Positions 40,174-49,245 of a stretch of 64,000 nt of DNA are shown here, piece after piece. Made by a program: the position numbers and the translations under genes. Positions within the stretch are counted from its first letter, which is position 1, and the number at the start of each line of letters is the position of its first letter. The DNA is from CAMYMQ01 sp963730305 (GTDB taxonomy: Bacteria; Pseudomonadota; Alphaproteobacteria; Bin65), in the NCBI GenBank assembly GCA_963730305.1, contig CAVSRB010000007.1, forward strand, positions 248,001 through 312,000. The letters run 5' to 3'. The notes below the pieces were generated by a model, which worked only from the letters and a program-made list of their open reading frames with translations, did no database searches and was not told where the DNA came from.

Positions 40174-40300
40174 GGTCTTTCCCCCCGGGGATGGTCGTTT
40201 CTCACTGTGCGAGCGTCTTGGCCCGGCAATTTGATATCGCGTGGCGCCAGCGTTGCCCAGACCCCGCGTCGCGGGAGGCGCGTCCCGAAAAATGCGCGAA

Positions 40301-40327
40301 GGTTATCATTGGTTATCTTCGGTTATC
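40301..40327 (+). repeat. Ten-base-phased GGTTATC triplet, copy 3
   Basis: GGTTATCATT, GGTTATCTTC and GGTTATC occur in exact ten-base phase on the plus strand. The sequence is identical, in opposite orientation, to the copy at 7199-7229. Here it lies about 130 bases upstream of the start of the minus-strand FadJ-type gene, not downstream of a gene as for the other two. Confidence 0.8.
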
Positions 40328-40430
40328 TTTTTGGCATCGGGTCGGGTTGTCGGGGACGTTTGCCGGGCATAGGAATATAGTCAATAATCTTGCATTCTCA
40401 AGCTGTGACCTACCTTCAGGAAATCACACC

Positions 40431-40562
40431 ACCCCGGCCTTGAGCCGGGGTCTTGCGGAGGACGGGCGCAGAGTGGTCCCCGGCTTTCCGCGTCGCTCCG
40501 GCCGGGCGACGGACTGGATTTGGATGACGAAAGAGTTGGTCACCCCGGCCTTGGGCCGGGGT
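40431..40562. repeat. Two ACCCCGGCCTTGNGCCGGGGT hairpins
   Basis: ACCCCGGC/GCCGGGGT hairpins are at 40431-40451 and 40542-40562, 111 bases apart, with a GGATGAC motif after each unit. They belong to the same broad family as the palindrome at 25399-25480. Confidence 0.7.
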
Positions 40563-40689
40563 CCATGGGATGACGGGCGGGGGGTATGATCGGGAGTGCT
40601 AGTCCGCAGCACCCGGCCGTGCGCATCGCCGCCGGCACCCATCACAGATGCGCGCCGCCTCCCTGGCGCCATCCCGAAGCGTGCCGTTT

Positions 40690-41907
<1,218 letters not shown>

Positions 41908-41995
41908 CTTCTTGGTCCTTGAGGCGCCGCGGCGGAAGGGTGAGGCCGCACGGTACGACGGTTGGCCGCGACGGGCAATTGATGCGGGTCAAGGT

Positions 41996-42101
41996 CCCTC
42001 GATACGGCCGTGCCGCGCATGCCCTACTCGGGATGAGGACCACCAATCACCGATCTTCAGGCCCTCATCCCCGGTAGCCCGCGCAGCGGGCGTATCGAGG
42101 G
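41996..42101. repeat. Palindromic element with nested arms
   Basis: Outer arms CCCTCGATAC (41996-42005) and GTATCGAGGG (42092-42101) are perfect reverse complements. Inner arms CTACTCGGGATGAGG and CCTCATCCCCGGTAG pair with two mismatches. It sits in the 205-base gap between the acyl-CoA dehydrogenase start and the thioesterase stop, both on the minus strand. Confidence 0.75.
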
Positions 42102-42112
42102 GGCCACCGCGC

Positions 42113-42610
42113 CTACCCGGTCAGCTTGGTGTCCACCGGCACGCCGGCCGGGTCCTCGCTGCCCCGGAAGTAGCGGAACGAGCCGTCGCCGAGCGCGAGC
42201 ACGTTGCCCCGCGCGTCGACCAGCTCGGCGGTCGAGAAGAAGATGCGGCGGCCGCCGCCCTTGACCTGGCCGATGGCGCGGACCGTGCCGCCGGTCGCCG
42301 CCTTCACGAAATGGGTGTTGAGCGACAGGGTCACGCACTTGCGCACCCGGTCGGGGTCGGGGCAGAAGCAGCCGGCGTAGCCGCAGGCGGCGTCGAGCAG
42401 GGTGGCGACCACGCCACCGTGGAGCACGCCGGAGCGGTTGATGTGCTGCGGGCCGATCTCCAGCGCCATCTCGCAATAGCCCTCGCGCCAATCGGCGACG
42501 ACGTAGCCGACGACGGCGCGGAAGCCGCTGGTCGGCTCGGCGCCGACCCGTTCGCGTTCGCCCACCGGACCGCCCACTGGGCCGCCCTGCCGGCGGTCGG
42601 CCGCGCTCAT
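42113..42610 (-). CDS. PaaI-family hot-dog acyl-CoA thioesterase
   Basis: A 165-residue single hot-dog-fold protein. The signature HINRSGVLHGGVVATLLDAACG includes the HGG turn and the catalytic-type Asp in LLDAA. The strand with VTLSLNTHFVKAATGGTV and the C-terminal GGGRRIFFSTAELVDARGN complete the fold. Start at 42610 overlaps the stop of the CoA ligase by four bases (ATGA), so the two are coupled. The first 28 residues, rich in Gly, look like a non-conserved extension. It would hydrolyse an acyl- or aryl-CoA, recycling CoA from products of the coupled ligase or pathway. Confidence 0.88.
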   Translation of the reverse strand: MSAADRRQGGPVGGPVGERERVGAEPTSGFRAVVGYVVADWREGYCEMALEIGPQHINRSGVLHGGVVATLLDAACGYAGCFCPDPDRVRKCVTLSLNTHFVKAATGGTVRAIGQVKGGGRRIFFSTAELVDARGNVLALGDGSFRYFRGSEDPAGVPVDTKLTG

Positions 42611-44160
42611 GCCTGCGCCGCCAGTTCGCGCAGGCGCGCCTTGAGGATCTTGCCGGTCGGGGCGGCGGGCAGCGCGTCGAGGACGCGGATCTCCGCCGGC
42701 CGCTTGTAGGGGCCGAGCCGCTCGGCGGCCCAGGCGGCGAGGGCGTCCGGTGTCGGATCGCGGCCGGGCGCGGGCTCGACGAAGGCGACGACCTCCTCGT
42801 TGCCGCCCACCGATCGGCCGACCACGGCGGCGAGCGCCACGTCCGGGTGGGCGGCCAAGACTTCCTCGACCTCCACCGGATAGACGTTGAAGCCCGAGCG
42901 GATGATGACCTCGCGGTCGCGCTCGACGAAGTGGACGAAGCCGTCGCCGTCGAGCCGGCACAGGTCGCCGGTCCTGTACCAGCCGTCGGGGGTCATCACC
43001 ACGGCGGTCGCTTCCGGATCGCGATAGTAGCCGAGCATGGCGTTGGGCCCGCGGATCCACAGCTCGCCGGACCCGCCCGCGGGCACGTCGTCGCCGTCAG
43101 GGTCGACCACCCGCGCCTCCAGCCCGGGCAGCAGCGGCCCGGCGCAGGTGTCGCGGCCGACATGCTGGGGCAGGCTTCGGGTGACCGTCGAGGCGAACTC
43201 GGTCATGCCGTAGCCGACCACGATGCGGGTGCCGAGCGCGGCCTCGGTCGCCTCTTTCAGCGCCGGCTCGACATAGGCGCCGCCCATGGTGGCGAAGACC
43301 AGGTTGGGCGCGGCCGGATCGGCGGGGTGTTCGCGCAGGTAGTCGAGCAGCCGGACGTACATCTGCGGCACGCCCTGGAGCATGGTGACCCGGCCCTCGG
43401 CGAGGACACGGGCGAGGTGCGCCACGTCGAAGCGCGGCGCCAGCAGCACCTCGGCGCCGCCCCAGAGGCCGCGCAGGCAGGTCGAGGTCAGGCCGTAGAT
43501 GTGGGCGATCGGCAGGGCGCAGTAGATCACGTCGCCGGGCTGGGTCGGCCGCTGGGCGCCCGGGCTCGACGCCACGAACAGCGCGGCGCGGTGGCTGAGC
43601 ATGACCCCCTTGGGCCGGCCGGTCGTGCCCGAGGTATAGATCAGCACGCCAACGTCGCGCACGGGATCGCCGCTGACCGGCTCGGGTGCGCCGTCGCCGC
43701 GCGGGCCGACTCGCACCGCGCCGACGTCGCCGAGATCGAGCGGCTCGGCGCCGTGGCGGTCGGCGTGGGCGGCCGCCTCGGCCGAGACGCCGGTGGTGAA
43801 GACGATCCGGCGCGGCTCGCAGTGGCGGGCGATCTCGTCGATCTCGCGCGCCGACAGGCGGGCGTTGACCGGCACCGGCCAGGCGTCGAGCGCCGCAGCG
43901 GCGAACAGCAGGGCGACCGCGGCGATCGAGTTCTCGTTGACGATCAACACCCGGTCGCCCGCCCCGACGCCGAGCCCGGCGAGCGCCTGCGCCGTCCGGT
44001 CGACCGCGGCTTCGAGATCCCGGTAGTCGATCGACGGTCCGTCGGCCTCGGACAGCGCGGTGGCGCCGGGATTGAGCGCCGCCTGCCGGCGGACCATGTC
44101 GATCAGCCGGGACGGCTGCCGGTCGCGCCAGTCGATCTCGGCGGACGCGGCAGCGGTCAT
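42607..44160 (-). CDS. AMP-dependent acyl-CoA synthetase
   Basis: A 517-residue acyl-adenylate-forming ligase. It has LIYTSGTTGRPKGVMLSH (P-loop), VVGYGMTEFAST, GELWIRGPNAMLGYYRDPE, the core aspartate in GWYRTGDLCRLDGDG, the hinge region EVIIRSGFNVYPVEVEE and the C-terminal APTGKILKARLREL with the catalytic lysine. The fatty-acid/4-coumarate-CoA ligase group fits best. bioY ends 15 bases upstream on the same strand and the thioesterase overlaps downstream. The acid cannot be named. Confidence 0.9.
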   Translation of the reverse strand: MTAAASAEIDWRDRQPSRLIDMVRRQAALNPGATALSEADGPSIDYRDLEAAVDRTAQALAGLGVGAGDRVLIVNENSIAAVALLFAAAALDAWPVPVNARLSAREIDEIARHCEPRRIVFTTGVSAEAAAHADRHGAEPLDLGDVGAVRVGPRGDGAPEPVSGDPVRDVGVLIYTSGTTGRPKGVMLSHRAALFVASSPGAQRPTQPGDVIYCALPIAHIYGLTSTCLRGLWGGAEVLLAPRFDVAHLARVLAEGRVTMLQGVPQMYVRLLDYLREHPADPAAPNLVFATMGGAYVEPALKEATEAALGTRIVVGYGMTEFASTVTRSLPQHVGRDTCAGPLLPGLEARVVDPDGDDVPAGGSGELWIRGPNAMLGYYRDPEATAVVMTPDGWYRTGDLCRLDGDGFVHFVERDREVIIRSGFNVYPVEVEEVLAAHPDVALAAVVGRSVGGNEEVVAFVEPAPGRDPTPDALAAWAAERLGPYKRPAEIRVLDALPAAPTGKILKARLRELAAQA

Positions 44161-44175
44161 CGTCGGCGCCCGCGC

Positions 44176-44787
44176 CTAGCCGCGGAAGCGGTTGATCAGC
44201 GACCAGGCGACCGGCAGCAGCAATGCCGCCAGCAGGATCTTGACCGCCGCGCCGTAGAGGAAGGGCGTCAGGCCAAAGACGATCGCCTTGTCGTAGCCGA
44301 TCAGGGTCGAGAGCCAGGCAACGCCGAGCCCGAAGATGCACGCGGTGCCGAGCGTCATCGCCACGGTCGCGGTCCACACCGAGCGGTCCCAGCCGCGGTC
44401 GCCGAGCCAGCCGACCAGCGCCGCGGCGACGGCGAAGCCGACCAGGTAGCCGCCGGTCGGGCCCAGAAAGTAGGCCGGGCTGGCGCCGGGATTGGTGAAC
44501 ACCGGCAGCCCCGCCATGCCCTCGACGAGGTACAGGACCAGCGTCGCCAGACCGAGCCGGAAGCCGAAGGCCATGCCGATCAGCAGCGCGCCGAAGGTCT
44601 GCATCGTCATCGGCACGGGCACCATCGGCACCTTGATGTGGGCGCACACCGCGACGAACAGGCTGCCCGCCAGCGCGAGCAGGATCGCGCGGGACAGGCG
44701 CAGCGCGGCGCCATGGCGCACCGGCCACAGGGTGTCGACGAGGGTGGCGGTGCCGAGGGTCGGGGCGGAGAGGCCGGGATTGATCAC
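44176..44787 (-). CDS. bioY: Biotin transporter substrate-binding membrane protein BioY
   Basis: A 203-residue membrane protein with six hydrophobic helices. TFGALLIGMAFGFRLGLATL, LVEGMAGLPVFTNPGASP and YFLGPTGGYLVGFAVAAAL are strong BioY signatures. BioY can act alone in alphaproteobacteria or with an ECF module (BioMN); no bioMN genes are present here. It precedes the CoA ligase by 15 bases, so it is the first gene of bioY-ligase-thioesterase. The start at 44787 has no strong ribosome site, and an alternative start further in cannot be excluded. The N-terminal 25 residues before the first helix are longer than usual. Confidence 0.92.
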   Translation of the reverse strand: MINPGLSAPTLGTATLVDTLWPVRHGAALRLSRAILLALAGSLFVAVCAHIKVPMVPVPMTMQTFGALLIGMAFGFRLGLATLVLYLVEGMAGLPVFTNPGASPAYFLGPTGGYLVGFAVAAALVGWLGDRGWDRSVWTATVAMTLGTACIFGLGVAWLSTLIGYDKAIVFGLTPFLYGAAVKILLAALLLPVAWSLINRFRG

Positions 44788-45040
44788 GGAGCGTCGGTCC
44801 TTTGTTGGGGATGCCGCGGCCGGGGGAGCGGCGCGGCGAGGGGTGGGCGGACCTTTCTAGCGCCCGGCGGGACGGCCCTCAAGCCGTGTCGATCGCATCG
44901 CCCGGTCCTGCGCCGCCGGCCGGGATGCGCAAGGGCCCGGCAGCGCCCGGTGTCCCGCAGAATGGCGGCCATGCACCCGATCGCGCTTGATCTCGGCGGT
45001 TCGATCGCTACCTTCCCGGCGACACAAGGGAAGAGCCTCG

Positions 45041-45778
45041 ATGACCGACAAGCCTCTCGTCGAACCCGCCGATATCGACGGCGTGCCGACCGACGTCGCC
45101 GACCCGGCCGCCTACCTGGCGCCGACCTGGTACATGGACTTCGACACCCCGATCGTCCGCGACTTCGCGGCGAGCCGCAGCGACGGCGGCGCCGACGACC
45201 GCGAGAAGGCGATCAAGCTGTTCTACGCGATCCGCGACGAGTTCCTGTATTCCCCCTACGACATCTCGCTCGACCGGCACGACTACAAGGCCAGCGCCCT
45301 GATCGGCCGCGGCTGGGGCTGGTGCGTGCAGAAGTCGCTGGCGATGGCGGCCTGCTGCCGCTCGCTGGGCATCCCGGCGCGGGTCGGCTACGCCGACGTG
45401 CGCAACCACCTGACCACCCCGCGCCTGCACGAGCAGATGGGCACCGACGTGTTCAGCTATCACGGCTACGCCGATCTCTGGCTGGAGGAACGCTGGGTCA
45501 AGGCGACGCCGGTGTTCAACCTGACCCTGTGCGAGAAGTTCGGGGTCAAGGCGCAGGAGTTCGACGGGCGCGAGAACGCGCTGTTCCAGGAGTATGATCA
45601 GGCCGGCCGCCGCCACATGGAGTATATCAACGACCGCGGCATCTATACCGACCTGCCCTTTGCCGAGATCATGAATGATTTCGCCGTCCGCTATCCCAAG
45701 TACCAGACCGAGATGTGGGGCGACGCCGACCCCAACGCCTTCGCGCAGGACGGCGCGCGCGAGCGCGTGCCGGAGTGA
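45041..45778 (+). CDS. Transglutaminase-like protein
   Basis: A 245-residue cytoplasmic protein with a transglutaminase-core fold. The catalytic Cys is in GWGWCVQKSLAMAACCRSLGIPARVGYADV, split here as GWGWCVQKSLA and LGIPARVGYADV; the His is in FSYHGYADLWLEE. Where the third residue, Asp, is expected (usually VDPT) the sequence has WVKATPVFN. A normal catalytic triad is therefore not certain. The gene starts at ATG 45041 after GGGAAGAGCC. It is followed by a REP-like element and an AraC regulator. Related proteins are annotated as cysteine proteases or peptide cross-linkers without proof. Confidence 0.8.
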   Translation: MTDKPLVEPADIDGVPTDVADPAAYLAPTWYMDFDTPIVRDFAASRSDGGADDREKAIKLFYAIRDEFLYSPYDISLDRHDYKASALIGRGWGWCVQKSLAMAACCRSLGIPARVGYADVRNHLTTPRLHEQMGTDVFSYHGYADLWLEERWVKATPVFNLTLCEKFGVKAQEFDGRENALFQEYDQAGRRHMEYINDRGIYTDLPFAEIMNDFAVRYPKYQTEMWGDADPNAFAQDGARERVPE

Positions 45779-45802
45779 GGCCGGGGCGGTCGTCGAAGCG
45801 CC

Positions 45803-45881
45803 CGTAGGGGCGGGTTTCGAACCCGCCCGTCCGGCATTCGCGACGGCCTCTATGCGGGCGGGTTACAAACCCGCCCCTACG
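45803..45881. repeat. REP-like paired palindrome, copy C
   Basis: Left arm 45803-45829 and right arm 45855-45881 are reverse complements apart from mismatches in the two-base hairpin loops (TTTCGAA against TTACAAA). The loop is 25 bases, as in copy A. It lies between the transglutaminase-like gene and the AraC gene, ending 24 bases before the AraC start. Confidence 0.85.
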
Positions 45882-45904
45882 GAAATGCCGGTGAAGGCGG
45901 CCCG

Positions 45905-46918
45905 ATGACCCGCCCCCTCGCCCGCCACAAGTTCCTCGAGACCACCGATCCCGACGAGGCCCGCGCCCGGGTCGGCGAGCTGTTCGCGCCGCACCGGCTG
46001 GAGCTGCCCGGCGGCGCCAAGGGCTTCCGCACGGTCTATCACCACGCCCGGCTCAAGACGCTGTCGCTCTATTACTTCGAGTATGACAGCGAGGTCCGGA
46101 TCAGCTCCGGGCCGATGCAGCGCTTCTACCTGCTGCTGATGCCGGTGCGCGGCTACTGCGCGGCGACCTACGGCGAGACGCTGGTGCCGATCGATCCGGG
46201 CGCCTGCTATGTGGTCAACCCGTTCGCGCCGATCGTGCTCGACTGGAAGGGCCGCAGCGCGCTGCGCGTGGTCAAGATCGACCGCGGCGAGCTGGAACGC
46301 CACCTCGAAGCGGTCGCCGACGCCCCGGCGCGGCCCCACGTGACCTTCGCCCCCGAGGCGGCCCAGCCCCTGGACGCCCTGCCCGGCCTGGGCGATTTCG
46401 TCGACCTCTTGTTCGCCGACATGGACGAGGCCGTCCCCGCGCTGTCGTCGCGCGCCGGCGAGGGCTCGGCCGAAGCGATGCTGCTCACCCTGCTGCTGCG
46501 CCGCTATCCGAACAGCGCCCAGGCCCTGCTCGACCGGCCCGCCGCCCGGGCCGCGCCCTATTACGTCAAACGGGTCGAGGAATTCATCCGCCTGCACGCC
46601 GCCGAGCCGCCGAGCCTCGACGCCATGGTCCGGGTCGCCGGGGTCAGCGCGCGAACCCTGTTCAAGGGCTTCCGCGACTTCCGCGGCATCGGCCCGGTCG
46701 GCTACCTCAAGCAGGTCCGGCTCGACCGGGTGCGCGCCGAGCTGGCCGCCGCCGAGCCCGGCGCCTCGGTGACCGAGATCGCCACCCGGTGGGGCTTCCA
46801 TCACCTCGGCAACTTCGCCCGCGACTACCGCGAACGGTTCGGCGAGACGCCGTCGGCGACCCTGCGCGCCGCCCAGCAGGCGGCCCAACGCACGAAGGAT
46901 GCACTTCTGCCGCGATGA
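45905..46918 (+). CDS. AraC-family transcriptional regulator
   Basis: A 337-residue regulator with an N-terminal AraC-binding-2-type ligand domain (residues about 50-220) and a C-terminal double helix-turn-helix. The first HTH is LDAMVRVAGVSARTLFKGFR, and the second includes VTEIATRWGFHHLGNFARDY followed by RERFGETPSATLR, the classic AraC signature. The Fe-S protein gene begins 99 bases downstream on the same strand, so it is the best candidate target; inference from position only. The ligand is unknown. Domains and length are normal for the class seen in ring-hydroxylase and amine-catabolic operons. Confidence 0.92.
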   Translation: MTRPLARHKFLETTDPDEARARVGELFAPHRLELPGGAKGFRTVYHHARLKTLSLYYFEYDSEVRISSGPMQRFYLLLMPVRGYCAATYGETLVPIDPGACYVVNPFAPIVLDWKGRSALRVVKIDRGELERHLEAVADAPARPHVTFAPEAAQPLDALPGLGDFVDLLFADMDEAVPALSSRAGEGSAEAMLLTLLLRRYPNSAQALLDRPAARAAPYYVKRVEEFIRLHAAEPPSLDAMVRVAGVSARTLFKGFRDFRGIGPVGYLKQVRLDRVRAELAAAEPGASVTEIATRWGFHHLGNFARDYRERFGETPSATLRAAQQAAQRTKDALLPR

Positions 46919-47017
46919 TTGCACTATTTGGATAGTCTGGGACGGGGCCGCGGGTCTAGGGTGGCGCCGTCACCGCCGCCGGGACGAGCCCGCGCGGCCC
47001 AGCACGGGTCCGAAGCC

Positions 47018-48043
47018 ATGGATGCAGCCGCCGTCAAGGCCCTCGCCACGGATCTCGGCGCCGATCTCGTCGGGATCGCCAGCGCCAAGACGCTCAACGC
47101 CTTTCCGCCCGATCCCCAGTGGCCGCAGACGCCGGAGACCATATCTCCGCATGTCAAAAGCGTCATCGTCGTCGTCCAGCACATCCCGGTCGCGGCGTTC
47201 CGGGCCAAGACCAACATCGCGGTCCAGTATATCGACATGCTGGTGTTGCGGCGGATGGACCGGATCGCCTTCAAGCTGGCCGAGAAGCTGGAGGCCGAGG
47301 GCCATCCGAGCTTCATCACCGCGGCGCAGGAGACCGACTGGAACCTCAAGCGCGCCAGCTACGGCCGGCTGTCGACCCGCCACCTGGGCATCGAGGCCGG
47401 GCTCGGCACCTTCGGGCTCGAGGTCAACATCCTGACCCCGGAATACGGGCCGCGGGTCTACCTCACCGGCATCCTGACCGAATTGGAGCTGGAGCCCGAC
47501 GCGCCGCTGACCGAACAGGTCTGCATCGGCGAGTCCTGCTCGCGCTGCCTCTATTCCTGCCCGTCGGACGCGGTCCGCCACTTCGGCATCGACAAGCGCA
47601 ACTGCGCCACCGAGGCGCAGGAGTTCGGCTTCGCCCAGATCACCAGCTTCTTCGACCGCTTCATCGACTTCACGCCGGAGCAGAAGCGCGAGTTCATCAA
47701 GTCGCGCGGCGTGTTCGGCTTCTGGCAGGGGCTGCTGCGCGTGGTCGGCTCGTTCGGCGACTGCCCGCGCTGCCTCGCCGTGTGCCCGGTCGGCAACGAC
47801 TATCACGCCCACCTGGCCGACGTGCAGAAGTTCATCCCGGAGAAGACCCCGGCCAAGGTCGAGAAGGCCAAGAAGTTCAAGGAAGACCGCAAGGCCGGCG
47901 CCGACGTCCCGGGCCTCAACGACTGGAACATCCGCTGGGTCGGCCGCGAGGGCTACCAGGGCATGGTCGCCCGCCAGGTCCAGGCCTTCAAGAAGGCGCA
48001 ACGCGAGCGCGAGGCCGCCGCCGAGAACACCGAGGCGGAGTGA
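47018..48043 (+). CDS. RdhA/QueG-superfamily protein 2 with two [4Fe-4S] clusters
   Basis: A 341-residue soluble protein. The N-terminal part LATDLGADLVGIASAKTL resembles the first strand of QueG and RdhA. EAGLGTFGLEVNILTPEYGP followed by RVYLTGILTELEL is the RdhA-like core. Cysteines are 169, 174, 177 and 181 (CIGESCSRCLYSCP), 196, and 249, 252 and 256 (CPRCLAVCP), eight in all for two [4Fe-4S] clusters. The start MDAAAVKALATD at 47018 was preferred over an upstream ATG at 46919, which has a non-conserved Pro/Arg leader. No export signal. Its paralogue follows 91 bases downstream. Possible reactions are reductive dehalogenation or another cobalamin-linked reduction; none is proven. Confidence 0.75.
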   Translation: MDAAAVKALATDLGADLVGIASAKTLNAFPPDPQWPQTPETISPHVKSVIVVVQHIPVAAFRAKTNIAVQYIDMLVLRRMDRIAFKLAEKLEAEGHPSFITAAQETDWNLKRASYGRLSTRHLGIEAGLGTFGLEVNILTPEYGPRVYLTGILTELELEPDAPLTEQVCIGESCSRCLYSCPSDAVRHFGIDKRNCATEAQEFGFAQITSFFDRFIDFTPEQKREFIKSRGVFGFWQGLLRVVGSFGDCPRCLAVCPVGNDYHAHLADVQKFIPEKTPAKVEKAKKFKEDRKAGADVPGLNDWNIRWVGREGYQGMVARQVQAFKKAQREREAAAENTEAE

Positions 48044-48069
48044 TGCGTGTCTCTTTCGCGACCCCGACA

Positions 48070-48099
48070 CGTCATTCCTCCGCTCCGCTCGGGATGACG
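48070..48099. repeat. Short GTCATTCC/GGGATGAC hairpin
   Basis: CGTCATTCC (48070-48078) and GGGATGACG (48091-48099) are inverted with one mismatch. The element lies in the 91-base gap between the two Fe-S protein genes. It looks like a minimal version of the dyad at 1781-1889. Confidence 0.65.
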
Positions 48100-48134
48100 C
48101 CTGAAGAAACATCGAGACAAGCAATCAGACAGCC

Positions 48135-49136
48135 ATGAGCGTCACCACCTTCCAGGAAGCGATCACCGCCGACGAGATCAAGGACAAGGCCCGCGCGCTC
48201 GGCGCCGACCTGGTCGGCATCGCCGATTCGGCCGAGATCAACGCCAACCCGCCCGATCCTGACGACCCGCACGTTCCCGCGAACATCTCCGACTACGACG
48301 CGGGCATGGTCATCGTGCTGGGCAAGCGGCTGTCGAGCGGCGTCACCCGCATCCCGCGCTGGGACGAGCGCCACAAGTACTACAACGACGAGCTGACCAT
48401 GACGACGCTCGAGGAGATCGGGCTCGAACTGGTCCTGTGGCTGGAAACCAAGGGCTACCCGGCGCTGATCGTGCCGCCGACCCATGTCGACCCGTGGCGC
48501 TACCACGGCGACCCGGACGCGCACATGAAGCCGCTGTTGTCGCTCGACCACTGCGCGGTCGAGGCCGGCCTGGGCACGCTGGGCCTGAACGGCCAGCTGC
48601 TCACCCCGGAATACGGCCCGCGGGTGATGCTCGCCGGCGTGCTGTCGTCGGTGCCGGTCGAGGCCGGCGCGCGGATGGAGACCGGCCTGTGCCTGGGGCC
48701 GGAGTGCGGCCGCTGCCTGAGCGCCTGTCCCGGCGACGTGGTCGGCCACTGGGACCGCGACTGGGCCGCCTGCGACAAGTACCGCGCGCCCCACGGCTTC
48801 CACCACCTGACCGACTACCTGACCCGGCTGATGACCGAGCCGGACAGCGACAAGCAGAAGATGATGCTGCGCTCGGAGGACAGCTTCGATCTGTGGCAGT
48901 CGATCCTGCGCGGCGCCGGCGCCGTCACCGGCTGCCGCCGCTGCCAGGACGTCTGCCCGGTCGGCGCCGACTACGAGAAGATGCTGAAGGACGCGCTCGA
49001 CGAGATTCCCGAGGACACGCCGGAGAAGCAGGCGCGGCTGAAGGCGATGGCCGAAGCGGAAGCCAAGGGCGAAATGCCGGAGAGCTTCGAGGCGCAGAAG
49101 CGGTGGATCGGGGCCTTGGGGTATCTGGAGAAGTGA
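48135..49136 (+). CDS. RdhA/QueG-superfamily protein 3 with two [4Fe-4S] clusters
   Basis: A 333-residue paralogue of the preceding protein. It shares ALGADLVGIADSAEI near the N-terminus and EAGLGTLGLNGQLLTPEYGP plus RVMLAGVLSSVPV in the core. Cysteines are 186, 191, 194 and 198 (CLGPECGRCLSACP), 213, and 267, 270 and 274 (CRRCQDVCPVGADY), in the same spacing as protein 2. Cys140 is extra. It has no export signal and no membrane helix. The adjacent pair could form a heterodimer or act in sequence. Downstream at 109 bases lies a PaaK-like CoA ligase. Family placement is solid at superfamily level only. Confidence 0.76.
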   Translation: MSVTTFQEAITADEIKDKARALGADLVGIADSAEINANPPDPDDPHVPANISDYDAGMVIVLGKRLSSGVTRIPRWDERHKYYNDELTMTTLEEIGLELVLWLETKGYPALIVPPTHVDPWRYHGDPDAHMKPLLSLDHCAVEAGLGTLGLNGQLLTPEYGPRVMLAGVLSSVPVEAGARMETGLCLGPECGRCLSACPGDVVGHWDRDWAACDKYRAPHGFHHLTDYLTRLMTEPDSDKQKMMLRSEDSFDLWQSILRGAGAVTGCRRCQDVCPVGADYEKMLKDALDEIPEDTPEKQARLKAMAEAEAKGEMPESFEAQKRWIGALGYLEK

Positions 49137-49159
49137 TCGAGCGGAGACCGCTCACCCGT

Positions 49160-49178
49160 CCCATCGCGCCGCGATGGG
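49160..49178. repeat. Perfect CCCATCGCG hairpin
   Basis: CCCATCGCG-C-CGCGATGGG forms a 9-bp stem with a one-base centre, 23 bases after the stop of the third Fe-S protein. The flanking ACCCGTC and GACGGGG extend the dyad imperfectly. There is no following T-run, so a rho-independent terminator is not supported. Confidence 0.6.
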
Positions 49179-49245
49179 CCGCCTCGCCTGCTCCCCGCGG
49201 GAGACGGGGTATTGTGTGCTCGGCCCTAGACAGGAAATAACCGCC

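Larger units (their letters stand above)
40174..40689. other. 516-base intergenic region with repeats, no gene seen
   Basis: This stretch between the FadJ-type gene start and the next acyl-CoA dehydrogenase stop has no supported coding sequence. It holds the GGTTATC triplet copy 3 (40301-40327), an AT-richer patch around 40366-40428 (GGAATATAGTCAATAATCTTG) that could contain the promoter of the FadJ-type gene, and two ACCCCGGC hairpins (40431-40562). Confidence 0.65.

Noticed and set aside
46919..47017. Upstream ATG for Fe-S protein 2 that would add 33 residues
   Set aside because: The added part is Pro/Arg-rich, begins one base after the AraC stop and has no counterpart in the paralogue.
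47018..49136. Assigning QueG (epoxyqueuosine reductase) to the Fe-S proteins
   Set aside because: Two adjacent plus one distant copy, a first cysteine spacing of C-x4-C, and the LTPEYGPRV core are unlike a single housekeeping QueG. Only the superfamily is claimed.
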